Of a stretch of 64,000 bases of DNA, positions 36,120 to 45,415 are shown one piece after another. Position 1 is the first letter of the stretch, and every line of letters begins with the position of its first letter. The translations under genes were made by a program, and so were the position numbers. The DNA is from Parapristionchus giblindavisi (Eukaryota; Nematoda; Chromadorea; Rhabditida; Diplogasteridae): assembly GCA_943737045.1 (NCBI GenBank), contig CALSFV010000236.1, positions 536,001-600,000 on the forward strand. Reading direction: 5' to 3'. The notes under the pieces were generated by a model that had not been told where the DNA came from, searched no databases, and was given only the letters and a program-made list of their open reading frames with translations.

Positions 36120-36475
36120 ATTAAGAGGGAGAGGGAGAGGAAGAGGGAGAGAGAGATGGTAGAGGAGAGGTAGAGATCCTTGGAGGAGAGGGAGAGATGA
36201 TGGAAGAGATGCAGAGGGAGAAGGAGAGGGATAGGGAAAAGGAGAGGGAGAGGGAGAGATGGTGGAGGAGAGGGAGAGGGAGAGATGGTGGAGGAGAAGA
36301 AGAGGGAGAGGGAGAGATCCTGGGGAGAAGGAGAGATGGTGAAGGAGGGGAGAGGGAGAGGAAGAGATGGTAGAGCAGAGGGAGAGGGAGGGGAAGATGG
36401 AGAGGTAGAAGGAGAGGGAGAGGGAGAGGGAGAGTAATAGATGGTAGAGCAGAGGAAGAGGGAGAGGTAGAAGAT
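36120..36475. repeat. GA-rich array with GAGATGGTGGAGGAGA units
   Basis: Irregular units of GAGGGAGAGGGAGAGATGGT and variants. Purines are on the + strand. The Ser/Pro/Leu - frame is an artefact. Confidence 0.9.
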
Positions 36476-36644
36476 GAAAGAAGTGGCTTCTCTATCGAAG
36501 AAGAAAGCCCAAAGTGCAAAGTACCAACGAGCATACTATTGCTTCTTCATCATATTCTTCTTCTTCTAGTACTTCTTCAGTACCAATATTGTTTCTCTCT
36601 TGCATATTATATTATAGCGATTGAACGTTTTTGCACTTGCTTTA

Positions 36645-36830
36645 AAGAAGGGGACCCACGAGATTTGGGGTGCGCTATTGACAAGAAGAACGTGGGACAT
36701 AGGAAGCGACACTATGCTCTCTATTAGATTTGAGAGATTGAACACATAGAGCGTGTAGCTCAGTGGTTAGTAGTCAGCGCTTGTAACCGCGACACGCGGG
36801 TTCGATTCCCGTTTGCAACTTTCTATATAT
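36645..36830 (+). mobile_element. tRNA-derived SINE-like repeat, copy 2
   Basis: The body (AAGGGGACCCACGAGATTTG, ACGTGGGACATAGGAAGCGA) is followed by a tRNA-like part: TAGCTCAGTGGTTAGTAGTC (A-box), CGCTTGTAACCGCG (weak anticodon arm), GCGGGTTCGATTCCCGT (good T-arm, 36801-36818). The acceptor stem does not pair, so it is not a working tRNA. It matches the - strand copy at 23880-24085. Confidence 0.75.
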
Positions 36831-37017
36831 TTGTCCTTCAAATTCAAAAACTCGCGCCTTTCCCTGGGGGATCAAGGAACTTTATGCTCGGATTACGACA
36901 TGCCGGGGCACTTAAAATTTTAGAGAAAATTGTTTTTGCGTACAGGAAGATGTGATCTATAGTTCTGCCTGGCCAGTTTAGTCACGAAAAAACTCGTGGG
37001 TCCCCTTTAAAGGGAGC

Positions 37018-37126
37018 GTTACCTCACTCAATGGTTTCTTCATTGCGCACACTATTTTTCTGTTCTCTAACAACGAGAGAGCATTGCGCGCCGAAGAGAC
37101 CATTGAGTGAGGTTACACTCCCCTTA
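37018..37126. mobile_element. Hairpin MITE, family B, copy 3
   Basis: TACCTCACTCAATGGTTTCT pairs with GAGACCATTGAGTGAGGTTA; loop CTCTAACAACGAGAGAGC. The best-preserved copy of the family. Confidence 0.9.
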
Positions 37127-37340
37127 ACTTGAAGATTACTCTCCATCTCTTTCAAGGGTTTTGATATTTCTCAGATTTTATTGCACTCGAACACTTTGTA
37201 CTTTTGAAACACCCCTGTGTTGTATGATAAATAAAATTAAATTTTAAAAAAATACTTTTCCGATCTCTAGAAGTCAGAAAATACTAGTACACCTCTATTT
37301 TTGAAATGTTATACGAGATTTTGTGCCTGATTGTTAAAGG

Positions 37341-37342
37341 GA

Positions 37343-37430
<88 letters not shown>
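37341..37430. repeat. (TA)n microsatellite
   Basis: About 90 bp of pure TA. The Ile/Tyr frame across it is an artefact. Confidence 0.98.
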
Positions 37431-37433
<3 letters not shown>

Positions 37434-37700
37434 TCTGCTATGTCTCATAGTATACAAACACTCAATGCAAAGACTGTAGATCATCGATCAGTATAGACTA
37501 ACCCACCTTAGCCGACGTGTTCGATACATATTGTAATTTGCGATTTTTGCCGAATTATACTTAAAAAATTTATCCCTTATGAGTGATCTCTCGCCCATTT
37601 GAACATACAATTCTTAGACATACAGTTTATAGTTTAAACACATTTATCAAGAGTAGGTGATGATTTCTCAGATTAAAGGGATAATGAAGAGCAAATCAAG

Positions 37701-38069
37701 TTGAGCTCAGATGGTAGCTTGATTCACTCCGCTACCCAAAATCAATATAAAAAATTTTTGAAAAAATTTGTTAATGGGCATAGCTCTTCAAACTTTTACG
37801 TGGTGGAAGTCGGCGGACACTTAGCGAGTGCGCGTGGTGTGGCCGATGCGCCGTTTACTAACATTACTGTGACCGAGTATTTTCTGATGAATACTCTTTT
37901 TTCCTTTCTCAAAGTTGTTAAACATGTTTATATGATTAAAATTGGCAATTATTTCACTCCCTCTCACATCTCTATCGCAAAATCTATCCCACGCATAATT
38001 AAGAATCGTCACAATCCCGCTTGTCTTGCAATAAGTGATTATACGAGTGATCCTACCGGTTGTACATAA
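37701..38069 (+). CDS. ORF of 122 codons, unknown, doubtful
   Basis: Open from a TTG at 37701 (after GAGCTCAG) to TAA. It contains NGHSSSNFYVVEVGGHLASA and a hydrophobic stretch near the middle. I do not recognise it. The 5' part, GAGCTCAGATGGTAGC, resembles an RNA polymerase III A-box, so it may be repeat-derived. About 45 bp just upstream (37620-37665, GTTTAAACACATTTATCAAG) recur near 14110-14150. Confidence 0.2.
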   Translation: MSSDGSLIHSATQNQYKKFLKKFVNGHSSSNFYVVEVGGHLASARGVADAPFTNITVTEYFLMNTLFSFLKVVKHVYMIKIGNYFTPSHISIAKSIPRIIKNRHNPACLAISDYTSDPTGCT

Positions 38070-38493
38070 CAAAAGAATGGGTCAGATGATTAAGATTGAG
38101 TTAGGAGATACTTTAGAGGTTGAAAATATTGATAGCAAAATGAACAGAAGCTAGGTGGTGTTCGAAACGAATCACAATTATGTCCGACGATCTACCAATA
38201 TAACAATATATTAAAAGACGTCAATATTTACCACATAGCAATTTATTCTCAGAAACGTATCACCCATTTGCTTAGTTCGAAGGACACTCGGATGACTTGT
38301 TTGAAAAAGTTACAAGATTCAATTCCTCTCTACACCCGGGATCAAGATTGCCAGCTCATATTCATATGTTCATGTGAAACAATGAAGAAATACAAAGAAT
38401 TATTGTTCATTAAAATGCAACATTAACAATTAATTTGTTCTAATATGAAACATAAACATTAATAATCAAACGATTGAAGATAATGGGTGAGAC

Positions 38494-38609
38494 CTGCAGG
38501 CTGGTACTCCTATCGACGTCTGCATCTATTTCTCCATACCAGCCTGCAAGGTCTCTTCCACTCTCGTTGACGAAGATAATGCCATCCATCTCCACGACGA
38601 ATGCGGGGC
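38494..38609 (-). CDS. Orphan candidate internal exon
   Basis: On the - strand, acceptor ATCATTCAG, 38 codons in one frame (PAFVVEMDGIIFVNESGRDL then AGWYGEIDADVDRSTSLQ), donor GTCTCA. Base composition is distinctly less AT-rich than the flanks. I could not link it to other exons, and the family is unknown. Confidence 0.3.
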
Positions 38610-40180
38610 CTGAATGATAACATTCAAGATATTAGCCACGCTAACGAGAATAAACGATGTATCCATTGATAAGAAATAATCAATATTGGCAGACAAACGA
38701 TGGATACAAGACGATGGAAGGCAGAAAGACAGACTAGGTAAAAACGCAGGGAAAATAAAAGCACTAAAGGAAGACACCGAAGCAGACAAATTGAAAAATG
38801 AGCAACGCGATTAGGGAAGAGGACAACAATAGACAATAACAATAAAATTATCAATATTCCAGTTAACGGAAATCAACATTTCGGGCACTCTCTCCTCCAA
38901 AGTTCACCTATGCAGACTTCTCCCTTCATTCATGAAATCAAGACGTTCTTATCGATTCATCATCACATATCATGAAATGCCACAAGAAATGACCAGAACA
39001 GTGATAAAACTGTCTATCGTTGTTGTATCAGAATTAAAGGCTAATAATCTGTGGCGCCACGATGAAAAATCAATATACGAAGAAAGTAGACCAATAAACC
39101 TTTCAATAAATCAATAACCCATTAGGATACGCGAAGATAGCAGACTTAATCGTTTAGGACGTGAAATAGATGAGCATGAGAAATAGATGAGAAGATGATC
39201 ATCAATGAGCAAGAAGACGATAAGGAAGAGAAAAAAAGATGAAATTGAAGAGTAATCACGCGTCCGAAACCGACAGACCGTCATTTTGCGGCCACTACTT
39301 GGCGGTCCGTCCGTTATGGGCGCCTTGAATAATCAGAGGAAAAGGAGGAAGAAAGGGAGCATGATAAATGGATCACCGCTATTTCCATTACGATCTGTTC
39401 ACCACACAGTTATACAAATGGCATTATGATTGAACTAACATGATTTGAATAACTGGGAAGCGGGAAAAGAACAGGAAGAAATGGGAGAGGAAGAAGAAGA
39501 AGAAGAGCAGCAAGAGGAGGAGGAGGAAGAAGAGCAAGAAAATTAGGAAAAGGATCGACAAAGAAGATGGAAAAAAATGGTGGTAAGGCATCGTTACATT
39601 GGCCTTACGTAAGCTTACGTGCCTACTCCGTAACCTCCGCCGTAACAACGGAGATGCGGCGGAGGGTGTTACGGCGTCGGCACGTAAGGCAAATGTAACG
39701 ATGCATAACATGGAAAACAAGAATAGATAATGTATAGTAGTGAATATATTGAATTGTGAAGAAAAACAGAGCAAACAGTTACACTATTTTCACGTGAAAC
39801 GAGAGAAAAAACGACGAAAGATGAATGATTGCGAGTTCAAACAGGATTTCATTAACAGCTCAAAAGTTCAACAGTAGAAATATAACGGAATAACAGCAAT
39901 AAACATTGGAAATAAGTGAAAAGTCTGGTCAAATCTGTCGGCGGACAGCTAGACGCCTTCGCACGGTCTTTAACAGATGACCGTAAATCAGAGGTCATAG
40001 TCGGAACGATTTAATAAATACAAAATTTTGAAATTTCAAAAAGCGTTCAATTATTTTTTCTAAATTATTTTTTCACCGTGAATATGTCAAACATGGCGTA
40101 ATTATCAGATCAACATATACTTGTTTTGATCTGCTCCTTCCCTTTAAATATAATAAACGCTCGAGGCTCTCTCTACTCCC
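38610..40180. other. Intergenic stretch, mostly unassigned
   Basis: Apart from the MITE at 39585-39710 and an A/G-rich tract (39470-39545) I see nothing coding. Confidence 0.4.
39585..39710. mobile_element. Small MITE with long terminal inverted repeats
   Basis: GGCATCGTTACATTGGCCTT pairs with AAGGCAAATGTAACGATGC. The inner part (TACTCCGTAACCTCCGCC and GGCGGAGGGTGTTACGGCG) also pairs, so the 125 bp form nearly one hairpin. GC-rich compared with its surroundings. Confidence 0.85.
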
Positions 40181-40188
40181 CCACACAC

Positions 40189-40322
40189 AGAAAAAAAAGT
40201 GTTATCCACGAGCACAAGACCTGAGAAGTGTTATATTTAACACTTTTTGAGCTCGAAAAGTGTTTAATATGACACTTCTCAGGTCTTATGCTCCGAGGAT
40301 AAAACCTATTTTCTGTGTGCAA
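40189..40322. mobile_element. Palindromic MITE, family D, copy 1
   Basis: CACAGAAAAAAAAGTGTTAT ... TTTTCTGTGTG, inner AAGACCTGAGAAGTGTTA and TGACACTTCTCAGGTCTTA. The second copy is at 49504-49614. Confidence 0.85.
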
Positions 40323-40351
40323 TGTCGTTGTGCGGAACATAATTCAATAAC

Positions 40352-41347
40352 TTAATTAAGAATATAACCCAACCGTTCTTCCTTGCAAAATCGATGCCAG
40401 TACATCCAAAGTCTTCGCTGTAATTCGCCATGAACATGAATCCCTGAAACGATGAAATGACTTGCAATCGATAATCTTCAATGCGAATACCTGTCACAAG
40501 TAATATAACATCGATGTTGTACACCGTTAAGGACTTTATTGTTGGTGCAGAATATGGCAATCGTCTCGATGTGATTGTAAAAGCGATCTGAAAAATCGGG
40601 ATGTGCACTGACTTAAAAAGGCTATGCCAAGCTAAATTGACTCTCCGCTCTGGCAACACTCTCTCATAGAATAATATGACCGGGGTGTATCAAGAAAGCA
40701 GCCTTCAACTCCCCTTAGTCTTACCTTTTCATTATTGCGGGTTGAGTATATCTCAGTTGCGTTTTCAGCGAACAGGTAATCTCTCCTTCTGAGGAGAAGC
40801 ACTTGGAGATGCATATAGCAGTATTAATAGACTAGAATATAAGAATAATATATTTATCGCTTATTATTTATTGAGGACACGAATGCACCTTTAAAGGAGC
40901 ACCATATGCGAATTTTACTCTCCGCTTTGACACCGCTCTCTCGTAGACAAAGAAAACGAGAGAGCATTACCAGCTTGGAGAGTTTCAAATTAGGTCGGGG
41001 TGTGCCTTTAACAATTCAATGTGTTAGACAAATCGGTTAAAGTTCATAAATGCGTGGAAGTGCATGTGAAATACTTTCGATGATAATTTATTTGTTAAAG
41101 ACAGTTTTGGAATAGTTTGGATTGATCTTTGCGCAGCACAAGCTAATTTGAAACTCGGCAATACTATCCCGGAGTGCGCCTTTAAGGCAATATTTTAGAG
41201 TTAAAGCGTTCTCACCTTCCTTTTGCGAATTCGCTATGTTAATTTTCACGGCATGACTGTTTTGACACTCAATTTCCATTTCCGAAAATATAGATGGTAT
41301 ACCGAAAGTGACCAATTTCTTATATTTCTTATCGGAAATGAGGCACA
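40352..41347 (-). CDS. Last four exons of an unrecognised gene
   Basis: Exons on the - strand: 41347-41216 (CLISDKKYKKLVTFGIPSIF ... KINIANSQKEG), 40801-40725 (RRRDYLFAENATEIYSTRNN), 40587-40491 (IAFTITSRRLPYSAPTIKSL then TVYNIDVILLVTG) and 40443-40352 (ending CKEERLGYILN, TAA). All junctions are GT-AG and in phase, which is good evidence for a real gene. A possible further upstream exon ends at about 42460 (donor GTAAAC, same phase). The stretch YLFAENATEIYSTRNNEK recalls the end of nematode CUB-like domains, but I am not confident and assign no function. Family H hairpins sit in its introns. Confidence 0.55.
40615..40672. mobile_element. Half of a family H MITE
   Basis: GGCTATGCCAAGCTAAATTG and CTCTCCGCTCTGGCAACACT, only the left half. 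In an intron of the - strand gene. Confidence 0.6.
40891..41012. mobile_element. Hairpin MITE, family H
   Basis: CTTTAAAGGAGCACCATATG on the left; AAATTAGGTCGGGGTGTGCC on the right; loop TCTCGTAGACAAAGAAAACG. In the first visible intron of the - strand gene. A further degenerate copy lies at 41138-41190. Confidence 0.8.
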
Positions 41348-41399
41348 CTGGGCCAATGTAAGAAAAGTCACATAGGTATGTATGTACATTTAAACTCTT

Positions 41400-42540
41400 T
41401 TCACTATAAAGAATGTTAGAAGAGTTTCTATTAAAATGAGGGATCCTTTACTTTATTTATTGATTTAATTATTTATTTATTTATTTAATTCCACGGAAAT
41501 GATTATCCAACATTTATCCATCAAATAATTTATATGAGTGCATCCATACATATCAGCCACTATTCTCCAATAAATAGTGATAGTCCCTCGATATGAGTGT
41601 CGGGCACGATAGTATAATGATCGAACAAGATCCATGGACATATATAGGATGTCCTCATTGACAGGGCATATAGGGCCCTGAATAATAATAATAATAATAT
41701 TTTACGTGTTTTGTTCAGAATGAATGAATGAATAAATACGATGAATCGAAGATGAACATGAACATATATTAAAAGTGAAACGTGAAGATAGAAGAATCGT
41801 CAGATGGGTGTAAGGGTGTAAGGCATAGATATTGTAAATTTTCGCTCAGGGGAAAAGAACCCTAAGGGCATACTTGTGATCGATATCGCCTCAAATGTTA
41901 TTTTCATTAATTTCAAAAGAAAAATTATACGCAATGAAAAATTTGTGACAGAGACACGTATTCTAGGAGGGGATATTGGACTAATATTGGAAAGAATGAT
42001 GTACTAATACTCTTCAAAGTGCTTCTACTCCTTTAACTGAAGTTTAGGGTGTGTAGAGGAAATATGATATCTTGGTAGTTATTTTAACATCCACAGGGGA
42101 GTGTGGCAATTCATAGTTAGACTTTTGGACGATAGTATTTGTTCTCGTATACGATAAAAAGCTAATGCCGGAATACACTTAATTATTTTATATAATTAAT
42201 TTTCATTTCGTAAATTCGAACACGCAGTGTAGGCTATGAAATAAAAGATGAAATAGCACCTGAAAGAACAATGAAAATCAATCCATCAATCAATCTTTAT
42301 CACGCTCTGACATTTGTGCTGATAGAGTGTGAATAGTAATGAGTAGTCTCCAAAGGTATTAAATTATTTAATTAAAATAGAATCATGATCATGATTTTCA
42401 TTGATTATCAGTCAGAGAAGAATGATGTCAGAGGGTGGAAAGGAAAACAATGGTTTACCTGATAAATATGAATGGGTGGTAGTGCACTGAGGACTCATGT
42501 GAAATTCATGCTCTATCAATCATCCCTTTATTGTTTCCGT
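41400..42540. other. Unassigned AT-rich stretch
   Basis: TTTA repeats at 41450-41490 and an (ATA)n tract at about 41683-41700. No gene supported except the possible small exon near 42462-42510 on the - strand. Confidence 0.35.
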
Positions 42541-42551
42541 GCATGCGTCAT

Positions 42552-42745
42552 CATGTTTATTGCACATCCCAATCTAATTTTACTCTCCTCATTAGCAAAA
42601 CTAGACAAAGAAAGTGAGAGAGTTTGGCCAGAGCGGAGAGTTTCGTATTATCCTACTCCACTTTACTCCAAGAACAACTTACTTCATAGTAATGGTTACG
42701 AAAGCGAAAAGTTTCAGTATATCTTGGGGTGTGCACTGAATGTTA
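42552..42745. mobile_element. Family H MITE with an internal insertion
   Basis: The left part (TGCACATCCCAATCTAATTT) and inner hairpin (GCCAGAGCGGAGAGTTTCGT) are separated from the right terminus (CTTGGGGTGTGCAC, about 42724) by some 70 bp of unrelated sequence. Confidence 0.6.
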
Positions 42746-42749
42746 CTCA

Positions 42750-43500
42750 TGTATAGTATACATTTTTTACCCATAATATTTCCAATCCCGTTCATTTCCT
42801 CATCCAGTTACTTCTGAAAACGCATGTGGTATAAGTGAATTGTTCCTCATATTATTTATATCATAACTACGCTGTTACTTCCTGGAATATATGACTTTAT
42901 CGTTCAATTTCCGTTCCTACCATAGCCAGCTCCATTTCAATCTGCGCCCTCCCAGTCTCGCCTCTCTATTCCTCTCTCAATCTCTACCTCTACCCCTACC
43001 AATATCTCTCGATATTAATCTACCTCATGCGAATCCACGTTTATTAGTCCACTAGTGGAGAGGGAGAGAGGTAGAGGTAGAGAGAGGTAGAGCGATAAAG
43101 GCAGAGGAAGAGGTAGAGCTTGAATCACCTCATAAGTCTGTTCGTATGATTGCCCTATACTCTATTGTTGCATCAATCACTCTTGATCTGACTGATCCCT
43201 CTGCGTCTTTGACCGTCCAAGTCAAACCTCGCTTGCTCTTCTGTACCATTGTCTCAGAGCCTGTCTGGCTGTCTGGCACTCTCGCCTGATATGGACCATG
43301 TTTACTACTGATGTATGCGTTTGTTATCAGTGATCTTTATCTCTGTTCAATTATAATATGAGGAAATTTGATTTCCTGATAATAAAAGTGTCCGAAACAG
43401 ATATACTGTATTCATTTTGGCTGTATACTTATTTCACTATTTTGAGCCCCAACAATTGTATTTCATCATCTCGGTCACGGAAAAATCAAAGATCAGAATA
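42750..43500. other. Unassigned stretch
   Basis: Contains a short GA tract (43057-43110, AGAGGTAGAGGTAGAGAGAG). No gene recognised. Confidence 0.4.
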
Positions 43501-43521
43501 ATATACCGTTTTTAATTATAT

Positions 43522-43807
43522 ATGATCGATATTGAGGACATAGCAACCCTTATCGAAGACTTTTCATGCACCATTTATTTTTATCTCACTAAAGCCATGA
43601 AACAATTCCACTGCTCCGACGCAGCGTTCTACGGAAGGCTTTCCGATGAGAGAACAATGCTCGATGAGGAGACTCTCGATAAACAATCAGTTTTGATACG
43701 AATGCTTCGAACATTTTGAACGTCTCCGTTCAGGGAGCAGCTTCTGATGATCTTTATAAGCGTGGAGTATCTTTCGCTATGAGAAGCTTGGATCGGAACA
43801 TTTGAAA
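43522..43807 (+). CDS. Small candidate gene, function unknown
   Basis: ATG at 43522 opens a 65-codon frame (MIDIEDIATLIEDFSCTIYF, AAFYGRLSDERTMLDEETLD). An alternative reading splices a 44-nt intron (GTTTTG...TTCAG, about 43689-43732) into GAASDDLYKRGVSFAMRSLD, RNI and a stop at about 43807. Composition is coding-like, but the donor is weak and I know no family. Confidence 0.3.
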
Positions 43808-44324
43808 ATTGGAAATATATGAACATTTCATGAAACTTATTTGAACATCTGATTTACGATTAATGAAAATATGCATAAGGGATATTTCGTGTCTCATTTT
43901 CTTTGGATAGACATACGATAATTCAACATACGCGCTTCAATTTACTCTCTCATTTAGCAAACAGCCCCTAGAACGTTGCTTTGCAGTAGCACGTTGTTCA
44001 ATAGGTCACACCCTCAATTTCGATGTCGTTGACAAGGATACGAGCACCTGTTATATTGGTACTTTGATTGAACACGTGATTGAACTATGATTCGAACGTG
44101 GAGTGACAGATATCAATGATACGATATTACATGATCAAGGTCCAATGCACTGGGAAAGGAAAGGAAAAGGTACAACCCGCAGTTCAAAGCTAACGAAGTC
44201 CTGCGGGTGATCACTGCTAGGCCAGTGATAATTCAAGGCCAATCCAGTACGTAGGGCCTAATCTATTCTTCGGACCTACTTCGGACCTAATGCACTGGGA
44301 CAGAAGAAGTTCACTCTTTATATC

Positions 44325-44525
44325 AATAGTCTATTAGATTGGACTGGGAACTAGGTCGGATGAGTACCGTGGAATGAGAACCGAAAGGATGAGAACTATT
44401 TGCGTATGAGAGACAAACGCTATTGACTAGACAAAGTAGTGCTCTCATCCAGTCGGTTCTCTTCTACTGTTCTCATCGGACCTAGTGCCCGTTAGTACTA
44501 TAGTCTATTAGCTTGGACTGTCTCT
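44325..44525. repeat. Composite repeat with inverted ACTAGGTCCGATGAG-type ends
   Basis: CTAGGTCGGATGAG (44352) pairs with CTCATCGGACCTAG (44471). TAGTCTATTAGATTGGACTG at 44327 is directly repeated as TAGTCTATTAGCTTGGACTG at 44503. The inner blocks GAGAACCGAAAGGATGAGAA and TTCTC also pair. It may be a degenerate MITE. Confidence 0.6.
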
Positions 44526-45044
44526 CGATCAATGTTCACTCCTCGCACGTTGTGAGATAGGAATGTTAAATGAAATGGCGAGATCGAGATCATGTAAAAG
44601 ACGATATCCACCTCTTCACTTGACCATCGTCCGATGCACCAAAAGTATATAAGGGAGGCTAGACTGGTATAATGTCCCGTTCTGGTTTTGGTTAGAAAAA
44701 GGAATGTTAAAATACTCTTGATTTGTTGTCCTTTTATCTGTTATGGACTGGCTGTTGACTCATGTGTTGATATTAGTGCTTCGTAGAGAATAATTGATAT
44801 CTCATAATCTCATTGCCTGAGGGCAAAGAAATATAGAGTAAAGAAGAATGAAGTAGAAAATATTTTTTTTAATTTCTGGTATAGTTTGTGATGATAGAAA
44901 TAGTTCCTTATTTTATTAATTTGTATCTGCACAATTTCTGTACACTTCGACACAGAATACAACAATGTTTCCCAACCCTCATTGGGAATTTTCAAATAAT
45001 CCTATTTTCAATCCCTGTCCCATCGAATGTTATATTGTCCTAGA

Positions 45045-45415
45045 GTGCATGCTAGCATGCCTTCCAGCATGCTAGTCTGCCAAATGTCCATTGTCCTTTT
45101 TCAGAAATGAGCATGGAGGCGATAAGGATGGATCGAGCGGCGAACGAGAAGAGGTCAAAGTCGAACGCATTCAGAATCTTCCAGAAGATGCCATTCAAGA
45201 TCCACTCGAACAAAGCACCGAAGAGGGATGATGACGTCAAGGACAAGTGAGCACTAGCTGACCTTTCTAAATAGCATGATAGTTGACTAACATGCTTTTA
45301 TTGCATAGCTAACGGCTTTCTCTCTCACTAGTCGACTAGCATAGTCTATCCTTGTTACTATCTGGCTAGCATGCTCGTACCATCTTGATAGTCGACTAGT
45401 ATGCTGCTATAAATA
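45045..45415. repeat. Cluster of GCTAGCATGC-like motifs
   Basis: CATGCTAGCATGC at 45048, CAGCATGCTAG at 45066, then CTAGCATG/ACTAGTATGC-type words at about 45262, 45288, 45338, 45363 and 45395. They surround the first coding exon of the serine palmitoyltransferase gene without entering it. Confidence 0.6.
45097..45109 (+). promoter_or_regulatory. Probable trans-splice acceptor before the SPT start codon
   Basis: CTTTTTCAG lies immediately upstream (two bases) of the first ATG at 45107, with no upstream coding exon visible. A strong 3' splice site right before an initiator ATG is the usual mark of spliced-leader addition in nematodes. An untranslated first exon joined by ordinary splicing is the alternative. 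Confidence 0.55.

Noticed and set aside
6597..36830. Genuine tRNA genes
   Set aside because: B-boxes are good, but acceptor and anticodon stems do not pair properly in any of the tRNA-like segments.
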